Shown here one piece after another: positions 24,778 to 31,715 of a DNA stretch of 37,332 nt (the first letter of the stretch is position 1; each line of letters starts with the position of its first letter). The DNA is from an uncultured bacterium. GTDB taxonomy: Bacteria; Bacillota; Clostridia; Lachnospirales; Anaerotignaceae. The notes beneath the pieces are model-generated. The model saw only the letters and a list, made by a program, of their open reading frames with translations. It did no database searches and was not told where the DNA came from. The stretch is from positions 1-37,332 of the forward strand of contig CAJMNV010000002.1 of the NCBI GenBank assembly GCA_905214825.1, written 5' to 3'. The position numbers and the translations under genes were made by a program.

Positions 24778-26043
24778 TTGTTTAAAATTTTCGTTAATTC
24801 TTGGAAAACGAAAGAAATCAGAAACAAAATCCTGTATACGCTGATGATATTTGCAATACTGAGAATTGGTACACAAATTGCTTTGCCCGGCATTGATGCA
24901 GCCAGTGTGGTTGCGGCAAGAGAAGCTATGGGTGTTGGTACATTGTACAGCATGATTTCCGGTGGTGCAAATTCCAGTTGGTCTATTTTTGCGATGGGTA
25001 TTGGACCTTATATCAATGCTTCCATCATTATGCAATTATTGACAATTGCGATACCGAAATTTGAGCAGCTTTCCAAAGAAGGACCAGAAGGCAGAAAAAA
25101 ATTACAGTCTTATAGCAGATATTTGACAGTAGTGCTTGCATTGATACAAGGTATTGGGTTAACATATGTATATCAGAATATGTATGTAGAAAGCAGTATG
25201 GTGTATTATGCAACATCTGTGTTGACACTGGTGTGTGGTTCCACATTTGTTATGTGGTTGGCAGAACAGATTACAGCAAAAGGTATTGGTAATGGTTCTT
25301 CTATGGTTATTTTTATCAACATTGTTTCCGGTTTGCCTATGGCAGCAGCAAGTCTGTATTATATGATTTCAGGTTCCGGAGCAGTGGGTGCAGCAAAAGT
25401 TGCTGCGATTGTGGTTGTTCTTCTGATTGTGTTGGCGTTTATTGTTTGTGTCAACAAAGGGGAAAGAAGATTGCCTGTGCAATATTCTTCTAAAATGGTT
25501 GGCAGAAAACAGTCCGGCAGCAGAAGTACAACAATGCCGATTAAAGTGAATACTTCCGGCGTTATTTCCATCATCTTTGCGATTTCATTGTTGCAATTCC
25601 CACAACAGATTGGGAACTTTATTCCAAATAAAGGCGAAACATTTACAAAGGTGATTGAGGTACTGAATATGACACACCCCATTGGTGCGTGTTTATATGT
25701 ACTGTTAATTATTTTCTTTACCTATTTCTACACATCTATCGTAATTAACCCAAATGAAATTGCGATGAATATGAAGAAAAACGGTGGTTTTATTCCAGGA
25801 ATTAGACCCGGTCAGCCTACAAGTGCTTATATTGCACGTGTGGTGAGCAGAATTACACTGGTTGGTGCAATCTGCTATGCAATACTGGCTATGGTACCTG
25901 TGATTTTACAATGGGTATTCCAAATCAATGTTGGTTTTGGTGGTACTACACTGATTATCGTGGTTGGTGTAACATTGGATATTGTAAAAGCATTGGAAAG
26001 CCAGTTGTTAATGAGACATTATAAGGGTTTTTTGAGTGAATAA
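24778..26043 (+). CDS. secY: Protein translocase subunit SecY
   Basis: A 421-residue channel-forming subunit of the Sec translocon. Ten hydrophobic helices can be followed; typical blocks are the plug region after ALPGIDA, ISGGANSSWSIFAMGIGPYINASIIMQLL (split around 25000), KGIGNGSSMVIF, and the cytosolic loop RRLPVQYSSKM. The C-terminus MRHYKGFL is typical. It starts with TTG directly after the rplO stop, with AGAGGTGA inside rplO, so the two are coupled. A hairpin follows its stop. Confidence 0.97.
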   Translation: MFKIFVNSWKTKEIRNKILYTLMIFAILRIGTQIALPGIDAASVVAAREAMGVGTLYSMISGGANSSWSIFAMGIGPYINASIIMQLLTIAIPKFEQLSKEGPEGRKKLQSYSRYLTVVLALIQGIGLTYVYQNMYVESSMVYYATSVLTLVCGSTFVMWLAEQITAKGIGNGSSMVIFINIVSGLPMAAASLYYMISGSGAVGAAKVAAIVVVLLIVLAFIVCVNKGERRLPVQYSSKMVGRKQSGSRSTTMPIKVNTSGVISIIFAISLLQFPQQIGNFIPNKGETFTKVIEVLNMTHPIGACLYVLLIIFFTYFYTSIVINPNEIAMNMKKNGGFIPGIRPGQPTSAYIARVVSRITLVGAICYAILAMVPVILQWVFQINVGFGGTTLIIVVGVTLDIVKALESQLLMRHYKGFLSE

Positions 26044-26053
26044 CAGCAGCCGA

Positions 26054-26074
26054 GGGAATGCAGAACGCATTCCC
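26054..26074 (+). other. secY-adk intergenic hairpin without U-tract
   Basis: A perfect 8-bp stem GGGAATGC/GCATTCCC (26054-26061 with 26067-26074) with a five-base loop, 10 bases after secY. It lacks a U-run, so it is more likely an mRNA stability or processing element than a terminator. Confidence 0.55.
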
Positions 26075-26136
26075 GCCACGGTTGTGATAAAATGAACAAA
26101 AAGCAGGCCTAACAACAGAAAAGAGGTTACATCGTT

Positions 26137-26766
26137 ATGAAATTGGTACTGATTGGTGCTCCTGCGGCCGGCAAAGGTACACAGGCAGCAAGATTGGTGA
26201 AACATTACGGCATTGCCCATATTTCAACAGGCGATATGCTCAGAGAAGAAGTTGCCAAGGGAACAGAGCTTGGAAATCAAGCGAAAACCATTATGGCAGA
26301 AGGCGGTTTGGTTTCTGATGAGCTGATTATTGCAATTGTAAAAGAAAGAATTAAAAAAGATGATTGCAAAAACGGCTTTATATTGGACGGTTTTCCCCGT
26401 ACCGTAGTACAAGCGGAAAAATTGGAAGAAATGGTTGCTTTGGATAAGGTAGTTTATATTTATGCACCTGATGAAGTGATGTTGGAAAGATTGACAGCAA
26501 GACAAACTTGCCCAAAATGTGGAGCCACATATAATAAATTGTTCTTGCCTCCCAAAAAAGAAGGCGTTTGCGATAGTTGCGGCGAAACATTGACACAAAG
26601 AAAAGATGATACTGTGGAAGCAGGCAAAAACAGAATTGCGACATTCCACAAACAGAGCAAACCTCTGGTAGGCTTTTACGGCGACAAAGGCATTTTGATT
26701 GAAGTGGACGGTACAATGCCGATTGATGATATTACAAAAGAAATCATCACAGGGCTGGACGCTTGA
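26137..26766 (+). CDS. adk: Adenylate kinase
   Basis: A 209-residue adenylate kinase (ATP + AMP to 2 ADP). The P-loop reads GAPAAGKGT at 7-15, slightly different from the usual GPPGAGKGT. DGFPRT is at 84-89. The LID holds a structural zinc site C125-x2-C128 and C145-x2-C148, typical of Gram-positive enzymes. The usual next gene, map, is absent here. Confidence 0.96.
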   Translation: MKLVLIGAPAAGKGTQAARLVKHYGIAHISTGDMLREEVAKGTELGNQAKTIMAEGGLVSDELIIAIVKERIKKDDCKNGFILDGFPRTVVQAEKLEEMVALDKVVYIYAPDEVMLERLTARQTCPKCGATYNKLFLPPKKEGVCDSCGETLTQRKDDTVEAGKNRIATFHKQSKPLVGFYGDKGILIEVDGTMPIDDITKEIITGLDA

Positions 26767-26862
26767 AAAAGTGCCAAAAGCCGAGAAAGATAGGGCAGAT
26801 GCCCAACACAAACCGTTCAAAGTCCTGCGTTGTTGTCCGAAACATTGAATGAGGTGAGAACG

Positions 26863-27135
26863 ATGGAATACCAGAACGGACAAATGGTTTATTCAAAAAG
26901 TGGACACGATAAAGGTGATGTGCTTGTTGTGGTTGGTGTTATGGGAATGTATTTGGAGTTGGCAGACGGCAAACGTCGCAAACTGGAAAAACCCAAACGT
27001 AAAAAAATCATACATGTACAACCAACAAACTATGTGGATACAGATTTGCAGAATAAACTGGAAGCACAAGCATATGTCTTGAATGCAGACATTGCAAAAG
27101 CCATTCGTAAGTATAAGCAGTTGGCGGAAACATAA
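26863..27135 (+). CDS. KOW-domain RNA-binding protein
   Basis: A 90-residue basic protein resembling the L14e/KOW-like proteins found between adk-map and infA in Clostridia. The KOW-like core is YSKSGHDKGDVLVVVG, followed by a Lys/Arg-rich GKRRKLEKPKRKK and a helical tail. The role is probably ribosome or RNA binding, not demonstrated. The ATG at 26863 has a GAGGTGAG site; the upstream TTG at 26830 has none. Confidence 0.85.
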   Translation: MEYQNGQMVYSKSGHDKGDVLVVVGVMGMYLELADGKRRKLEKPKRKKIIHVQPTNYVDTDLQNKLEAQAYVLNADIAKAIRKYKQLAET

Positions 27136-27154
27136 TTTAAGGAGGTTCTTGGTC

Positions 27155-27373
27155 TTGTCAAAAAATGACGTAATCGAAGTAGAAGGAACCGTTTTGGAAA
27201 AATTACCGAACGCCATGTTTCAGGTGGAACTGGAAAACGGCCATCAGATTTTGGCACATATCTCTGGAAAATTGCGTATGAATTTCATTCGTATTTTGCC
27301 GGGGGATAAAGTTTTAGTAGAAATGTCTCCATATGATTTGACAAAAGGTAGAATTATTTGGAGAGCGAAATAA
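27155..27373 (+). CDS. infA: Translation initiation factor IF-1
   Basis: A 72-residue OB-fold IF-1, exactly the family length, binding the 30S A site during initiation. SKNDVIEVEGTVLEKLPNAM and ISGKLRMNFIRILPGDKV are diagnostic. It starts with TTG, eight or nine bases after AAGGAGG; the frame is open upstream, but only this start gives the normal protein. Confidence 0.96.
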   Translation: MSKNDVIEVEGTVLEKLPNAMFQVELENGHQILAHISGKLRMNFIRILPGDKVLVEMSPYDLTKGRIIWRAK

Positions 27374-27389
27374 GGAAGGAGCGATCACA

Positions 27390-27503
27390 ATGAAAGTAAG
27401 ACCATCTGTAAAACCGATGTGTGAAAAATGCAGAATTATCAAAAGAAAAGGTCGTGTAATGGTCATTTGTGAAAATCCCAAGCATAAACAAAAACAAGGC
27501 TGA
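27390..27503 (+). CDS. rpmJ: 50S ribosomal protein L36
   Basis: A 37-residue L36, zinc-containing form, with ligands C11, C14, C27 and H32 in MKVRPSVKPMCEKCRIIKRK and beyond. GGAAGGAG precedes the ATG. Confidence 0.95.
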   Translation: MKVRPSVKPMCEKCRIIKRKGRVMVICENPKHKQKQG

Positions 27504-27737
27504 TGATTTCATTATGGTTGGCGGAGGGTTGTACATCCTCCCGAACTGTCGGTAAATCCGTCAAAGTATGCGAAGGAGCATACAGTTAACAGCGGGAGCG
27601 GCGGGCAGACTGACGGCTGTTCATCCCGTTTGTAATGCCCAACGTGTACAACATTTTATGCGAATTTTATTTTGAATTCAAAGATAGAGTAAAGTTTCAG
27701 TATTGAGTTTTAATATTATAGGAGGTGCAAAAGATAC
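27504..27737 (+). promoter_or_regulatory. Structured leader of the alpha operon
   Basis: This 234-base gap has no gene but several perfect helices: 27523-27527 with 27537-27541; 27566-27571 with 27578-27583; 27558-27563 with 27611-27616; and 27588-27593 with 27616-27621. The loop of the first hairpin, 27528-27535 (GTTGTACA), is perfectly complementary to 27645-27652, a possible pseudoknot or switch. S4, encoded downstream in the same operon, is a plausible ligand by analogy with E. coli; that is inference. I see no convincing promoter in it. Confidence 0.55.
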
Positions 27738-28106
27738 ATGGCACGTATTGCTGGTGTAGACTTACCAAGAGAAAAACGCATTGAAGTTGGTTTGACATAT
27801 GTTTACGGCATTGGTCAGCCCAGTGCAACTCGTATTCTGAAAGAAGCAGGCATAAACCCTGATACCAGAGTAAGAGATTTGACAGACGAAGAAGTTTCCA
27901 AAATTCGTGAAGTCATTGACAGAACACAAACAGTAGAGGGTGATTTGAGAAGAGAAATTGCTCTGAATATCAAACGTCTGATTGAAATCGGCTGTTACAG
28001 AGGCATTCGTCATAGAAAAGGTCTGCCTGTAAGAGGTCAGAAAACCAAAACAAACGCAAGAACAAGAAAAGGTCCTAGAAAGACTGTTGCGAATAAGAAG
28101 AAATAA
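27738..28106 (+). CDS. rpsM: 30S ribosomal protein S13
   Basis: A 122-residue S13, bridging to the 50S subunit and touching P-site tRNA. MARIAGVDLPREKRIEVGLT and the conserved tail region CYRGIRHRKGLPVRGQKTK are diagnostic. It is the first gene of the alpha operon, with TAGGAGGTG before the start. Confidence 0.97.
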   Translation: MARIAGVDLPREKRIEVGLTYVYGIGQPSATRILKEAGINPDTRVRDLTDEEVSKIREVIDRTQTVEGDLRREIALNIKRLIEIGCYRGIRHRKGLPVRGQKTKTNARTRKGPRKTVANKKK

Positions 28107-28133
28107 TTGATTTCATGAAGGAGGTTTGAAGAA

Positions 28134-28535
28134 ATGGCAAAGAAAACTGTGAAAAAAGCAACCACTCGCAGACGCCGTGACAAAAGAAAAGTAGAACGTG
28201 GTCAGGCACATATCCAGTCTACTTTTAATAATACAATCGTTACAATTACTGATGCTGCTGGCAATGCACTGTCTTGGGCAAGTGCAGGACAGTTAGGCTT
28301 CAAAGGTTCCAGAAAATCTACGCCTTATGCTGCACAAATGGCAGCGGATACTGCTGCAAAAGCAGCGACTGATTACGGTCTGAAAACTGTTGAAGTTTTT
28401 GTAAAAGGCCCTGGTAGCGGTCGTGAAGCAGCAATCCGTGCATTGCAAGCAGCTGGTTTGGATGTGACACTCATCAAAGACGTGACACCCGTTCCTCACA
28501 ACGGTTGCAGACCACCCAAACGCAGAAGAGTATAA
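28134..28535 (+). CDS. rpsK: 30S ribosomal protein S11
   Basis: A 133-residue S11 on the 30S platform. GQAHIQSTFNNTIVTITDAA, GFKGSRKSTPYAAQ and the terminal NGCRPPKRRRV are diagnostic. AAGGAGG precedes the ATG. Confidence 0.97.
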   Translation: MAKKTVKKATTRRRRDKRKVERGQAHIQSTFNNTIVTITDAAGNALSWASAGQLGFKGSRKSTPYAAQMAADTAAKAATDYGLKTVEVFVKGPGSGREAAIRALQAAGLDVTLIKDVTPVPHNGCRPPKRRRV

Positions 28536-28556
28536 TTTTTCAGGAGGTGTAGATAA

Positions 28557-29159
28557 ATGGCTAGAGATAGAGTACCTGTATTGAAAAGATGCAGATCTTT
28601 GAATTTGGACCCCATCTATCTGGGTATTGATAAAAAGTCCAAAAAACAAAACTTGAAAGCAAATAGAAAAATGAGCGAGTACGGTTTGCAGATGAGAGAA
28701 AAGCAGAAAGCAAAATTCATCTACGGCGTACTGGAAAAACAGTTCAGAGGATACTATGCACAGGCTGAAAAAATTGCCAAAAAAGAAGGTATCCCTGGTG
28801 AAAACTTGCTGATGTTGTTGGAAATGAGACTGGACAACGTAATGTTCCGTCTGGGCTACGGCAGAACAAGAAAAGAAGCAAGACAGATTGTACGTCATAA
28901 ACATGTATTGGTAAACGGAAAACCTGTGGATATTCCTTCTTACCAAGTAAAAGTTGGCGACAAAGTAGAAGTAAAAGAAAAATATAAAACTATTCAGAGA
29001 TACAAAGATGTGTTGGCTGTAACAGACGGCAGATTGGTTCCTGAATGGTTGAGTGCAGACCATGACGCTTTGAGTGGTACTGTTTTGACAAAACCTACAA
29101 GAGCACAGATTGATGTTCCTGTTGAAGAAACATTTATCGTCGAACTGTACTCCAAATAA
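28557..29159 (+). CDS. rpsD: 30S ribosomal protein S4, cysteine-poor type
   Basis: A 200-residue S4, a primary 16S rRNA binder. The N-terminal region has a single cysteine (C12), so no zinc site: it is the C-minus type. The S4 RNA-binding domain runs from MRLDNVMFRLGYGRTRKEAR to VKVGDKVEVKEK. It sits inside the alpha operon, as in E. coli, whereas in Bacillus subtilis rpsD is elsewhere; it may therefore control the alpha leader. Confidence 0.96.
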   Translation: MARDRVPVLKRCRSLNLDPIYLGIDKKSKKQNLKANRKMSEYGLQMREKQKAKFIYGVLEKQFRGYYAQAEKIAKKEGIPGENLLMLLEMRLDNVMFRLGYGRTRKEARQIVRHKHVLVNGKPVDIPSYQVKVGDKVEVKEKYKTIQRYKDVLAVTDGRLVPEWLSADHDALSGTVLTKPTRAQIDVPVEETFIVELYSK

Positions 29160-29193
29160 TCAATGTCGATTGTGCAGTGAAGTCAATGTTGAA

Positions 29194-29215
29194 GCCGCAA
29201 GGGATACCTTGCGGC
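29194..29215 (+). other. rpsD-rpoA intergenic hairpin
   Basis: A perfect 9-bp GC-rich stem GCCGCAAGG/CCTTGCGGC (29194-29202 with 29207-29215) with loop GATA, followed by A-rich rather than T-rich DNA. A processing or stabilising element is more likely than a terminator. Confidence 0.6.
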
Positions 29216-29246
29216 AAATGATAATAAAAAAGGGAGGTTTGAATGA

Positions 29247-30206
29247 GTGTTTGAATTTGAGAAACCTCGCATTGAGATTGCTGAGATGGCACCTGACGGA
29301 ACATATGGTAAGTTTGTAGTGGAACCTTTGGAAAGAGGTTATGGTACAACATTGGGAAATTCTTTGAGAAGAATATTGCTTTCCTCTTTGCCAGGTGCAG
29401 CAGTTAGCAATGTAAAAATTGACGGTGTACTTCATGAATTTAGTGTGATTCCTGGTGTAAAAGAAGATGTAACCGAAATCATACTGAATTTGAAAGGTCT
29501 GGCAATTAAAAACACCAGTGAAAGCAATGAACCAAAAATTGTGTACATTGATATGGAAGGGGAAGGCGAAGTCAAAGGTTCTGATATCAAAGCAGATGCG
29601 GATATTGAAATTTTGAACCCCGACCACCACATTGCAACTTTGTCCGGTGGTTCCAACAGTAAACTGTATATGGAAATTACCATAAACAAAGGTCGTGGTT
29701 ACATTGGTGCAGACAAAAACAAAAAAGACGATCAGCCAATCGGAATGCTTCCGGTGGACAGTATTTTTACACCTGTGACAAGAGTTAACTTCTTGGTGGA
29801 AAATACGCGTGTCGGTCAGATTACCGATTACGACAAACTTTCTCTGGAAGTGTGGACAAATGGAACCATTGCACCAGATGATGCGGTAAGCTATGGTGCA
29901 AAAATTCTCAATGAACATTTGAATTTGTTCATTGATCTTTCCGATAATGCAAAAGATGCTTCTATTATGGTGGAAAAAGAAGAAGGCAAAAAAGAAAAAG
30001 TGCTGGAAATGAGCATTGAAGAATTGGATTTGTCTGTTCGTTCTTATAACTGCCTGAAACGTGCAGGCATTAACACCGTAGAAGACTTGGCAAACAAAAC
30101 GGAAGAAGAAATGATGAAAGTAAGAAATCTGGGTCGTAAGTCCTTGGAAGAAGTTCTGAACAAAATGGCAGAATTGGGTCTGGCTTTGAGACCAACCGAC
30201 GAATAA
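29247..30206 (+). CDS. rpoA: RNA polymerase alpha subunit
   Basis: A 319-residue alpha subunit. The N-terminal dimerisation domain has FVVEPLERGYGTTLGNSLRR; the C-terminal domain, which binds UP elements and activators, contains LDLSVRSYNCLKRAGI and VRNLGRKSLEEVLNKM. It starts with GTG after AGGGAGG; the ATG four bases upstream (29243) is out of frame and would read only two further codons. Confidence 0.97.
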   Translation: MFEFEKPRIEIAEMAPDGTYGKFVVEPLERGYGTTLGNSLRRILLSSLPGAAVSNVKIDGVLHEFSVIPGVKEDVTEIILNLKGLAIKNTSESNEPKIVYIDMEGEGEVKGSDIKADADIEILNPDHHIATLSGGSNSKLYMEITINKGRGYIGADKNKKDDQPIGMLPVDSIFTPVTRVNFLVENTRVGQITDYDKLSLEVWTNGTIAPDDAVSYGAKILNEHLNLFIDLSDNAKDASIMVEKEEGKKEKVLEMSIEELDLSVRSYNCLKRAGINTVEDLANKTEEEMMKVRNLGRKSLEEVLNKMAELGLALRPTDE

Positions 30207-30229
30207 TTTCTGCTGGTTACTAATATTTA

Positions 30230-30289
30230 CTGCAAAATTACGATGCCACATAAGCCCGAAGAGTCGTGGGGTCGGGGTCAGTTTTGCAG
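30230..30289 (+). other. rpoA-rplQ long intergenic hairpin
   Basis: A perfect 8-bp outer stem CTGCAAAA/TTTTGCAG (30230-30237 with 30282-30289) encloses a second arm (30241-30249 with 30266-30274) with one internal mismatch pair. There is no U-tract. It occupies most of the 104-base spacer before rplQ. Confidence 0.55.
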
Positions 30290-30310
30290 GCGACATAAGG
30301 AGGATGAACC

Positions 30311-30853
30311 ATGCACGCATCAGGATATAGAAAACTTGGCAAAACAACTCCTCAGAGAAAAGCTCTGTTGAGAAACCAAGTAACAAATCTGTTGTATCAC
30401 GGTAAAATCAAAACAACAGAAACAAGAGCAAAAGAAGTAAGAAGAATTGCTGAAAAAATGATTACTCTGGCTGTAAAAGAAAAAGATAACTTCGAAGAAG
30501 TGGAAGTAACTGCAAAAGTTGCAAAAAAAGATGCAAACGGCAAAAGAGTAAAAGAAGTGGTAAATGGTAAAAAAGTAACTGTTTATGATGAAGTAAAGAA
30601 AACAGTGAAAAAAGACAAAGCTTCCAGATTGGCTGCAAGACGTCAACTGTTGTCTTACTTGTACCCTGTAACAGAAGTGCCTGCTGATGGTAAAAAAGTG
30701 AGAGCCAACACCAAAAAAGTAGACATGGTTGCAAAAATGTTCGATGAAATTGCTCCTAAATACGTTGGTCGTAACGGCGGTTACACAAGAATTGTGAAAC
30801 TGGGTGCACGTAAAGGCGACGGTGCAATGGAAGTTATCATTGAATTGGTTTAA
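30311..30853 (+). CDS. rplQ: 50S ribosomal protein L17 with lysine-rich insertion
   Basis: A 180-residue L17, longer than the common 115-130. The conserved parts are HASGYRKLGKTTPQRKALLRN at the start, RLAARRQLLSYLY near 106-118, and KMFDEIAPKYVGRNGGYTRI at the end. Between residues about 58 and 102 lies a Lys/Val/Glu-rich insertion (e.g. VAKKDANGKRVKEVVNGKK), and a short second one at 121-135. Related insertions are known in some clostridial L17. The start has AAGGAGG; a terminator follows. Confidence 0.94.
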   Translation: MHASGYRKLGKTTPQRKALLRNQVTNLLYHGKIKTTETRAKEVRRIAEKMITLAVKEKDNFEEVEVTAKVAKKDANGKRVKEVVNGKKVTVYDEVKKTVKKDKASRLAARRQLLSYLYPVTEVPADGKKVRANTKKVDMVAKMFDEIAPKYVGRNGGYTRIVKLGARKGDGAMEVIIELV

Positions 30854-30862
30854 TGCATGAAT

Positions 30863-30907
30863 AAAACAGATAAAACATTGTGTAAATGATGTTTTATCTG
30901 TTTTTTG
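30863..30907. terminator. Terminator of the alpha operon
   Basis: A perfect 16-bp stem (30863-30878 with 30889-30904) with a ten-base loop is followed by a T-run. The A-run before it may let it also terminate the minus-strand gene that converges from 31324. Confidence 0.9.
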
Positions 30908-30918
30908 TTTTATAAAAA

Positions 30919-31324
30919 TTATAAATTGCCCTCTACCATAATGACATCTGTGTATTGCAATGCTTTTGACAACCAAATGATAAAGAGTGTATAAAAATGA
31001 CGGTTGACTCGTGTTTGTTTTGGCATATCGTTTTGTATGTGTTGTATCAAAATTTCCCAATCGGTTTTGTGTATCCAATTAAAAGAACAAAAATCAAATG
31101 TGTGTTGTGTTTCTTGATGATAAGGGTCTTGGCAAGGAAATAGCCGTTTGAAATACGGTAAAAGCAATGTTTCTGCGTCTTCTAAATATATCCGCAAAAT
31201 GATGGGGTAACTGTGCCAATCGTCCCAAAGTGGATTGGTTGTGTGTGGGATGGACAGGGTAAAATTCCAAATGAATTTTTGTTTTGTATGGTGCAAAAAG
31301 ACGAAGTGTCATATATTTTTGCAA
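30919..31324 (-). pseudogene. Frameshifted small protein gene, family not identified
   Basis: Two minus-strand frames join into one plausible protein. The first starts at TTG 31324, about nine bases after AGGAG, and reads QKYMTLRLFAPYKTKIHLEF and on to HPTHNQS. The second frame then continues LWDDWHSYPIILRIYLEDAE, through a block with FDFCSFNWIHKTDWEILI, to the end TDVIMVEGNL. Dropping the single T at plus position 31231 gives a continuous product of about 134 residues. Neither frame alone looks complete: before the junction the second frame is poor sequence, and after it the first frame becomes Arg-rich and stops. This suggests a one-base insertion, or a sequencing error. It converges on the rplQ terminator. 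Confidence 0.6.
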
Positions 31325-31339
31325 GGGTATCATCTCCTA

Positions 31340-31586
31340 ATATTATGGTTGTTGTAATGCAGATAAAATATTTTTGGCATATACCCTATATTGTCTTGCA
31401 AAGAGACAGAATAGGGTGGTTTTGTACGGCACTGCCATATGCCGTGTCATAAGCAGACCAATTCATTTTGGATATGGTTTTATTGATGTGGTCTATGGTG
31501 TCATTTTTGTGTGACATATCCAGTATTCTTTCATTTTTTATTTTATTTTAACATGGTTTCGAAATTGGAACAACTGGCAGTTTTGC
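31340..31586. other. Non-coding spacer with several hairpins
   Basis: I find no convincing gene here. Three hairpins stand out: 31383-31389 with 31411-31417 (plus inner TGTCT/AGACA), 31426-31431 with 31440-31445, and 31499-31503 with 31512-31516. None has a clear U-tract on the plus strand. They may be remnants or a small structured transcript. Confidence 0.35.
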
Positions 31587-31615
31587 TTGACTTTTCACAG
31601 AAAAACGAGTATCTT
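31587..31615 (+). promoter_or_regulatory. Promoter of the ecf operon
   Basis: TTGACT (31587-31592), a 17-base spacer and TATCTT (31610-31615), about 50 bases before the natural ecfA1 start at 31668. Confidence 0.65.
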
Positions 31616-31667
31616 ATTGATAGCTGTGAGTAATTTTTACCATAGACTTTTGAAAGGTGGAAAGACA

Positions 31668-31715
31668 ATGAACATGGTGAGTTTTTAGGGTCTGACATAT
31701 TCATATACCAAGATA
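31668..31715 (+). other. ecfA1 natural start region with in-frame UAG
   Basis: An ATG at 31668 with a GAAAGGTGG ribosome binding site opens a frame reading MNMVSF, then TAG at 31686-31688, then GLTYSYTKI, in phase with the ATPase that follows. The GLTYSY stretch matches the usual EcfA N-terminus and its adenine-stacking aromatic residue. The stop codon therefore interrupts the gene at codon 7. A six-codon leader peptide is the alternative reading. Confidence 0.7.

Noticed and set aside
28293..29063. A 256-codon minus-strand frame opposite rpsK and rpsD.
   Set aside because: Same composition bias and no start signal; the plus-strand genes are certain.
29160..30386. A 408-codon open frame on the minus strand, opposite rpoA.
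   Set aside because: The product is rich in Cys, Phe and His in an unnatural way, has no ribosome binding site, and lies exactly opposite rpoA and its spacers; it is an antisense shadow.
31226..31234. Programmed frameshifting in the broken minus-strand gene.
   Set aside because: No slippery heptamer or rare-codon stall is visible at the junction, so mutation or sequencing error is simpler.
31686..31688. UAG read as a sense codon genome-wide, or as pyrrolysine.
   Set aside because: truA ends in TAG at its normal C-terminus, and no other gene here contains an internal TAG, so general reassignment is unlikely.
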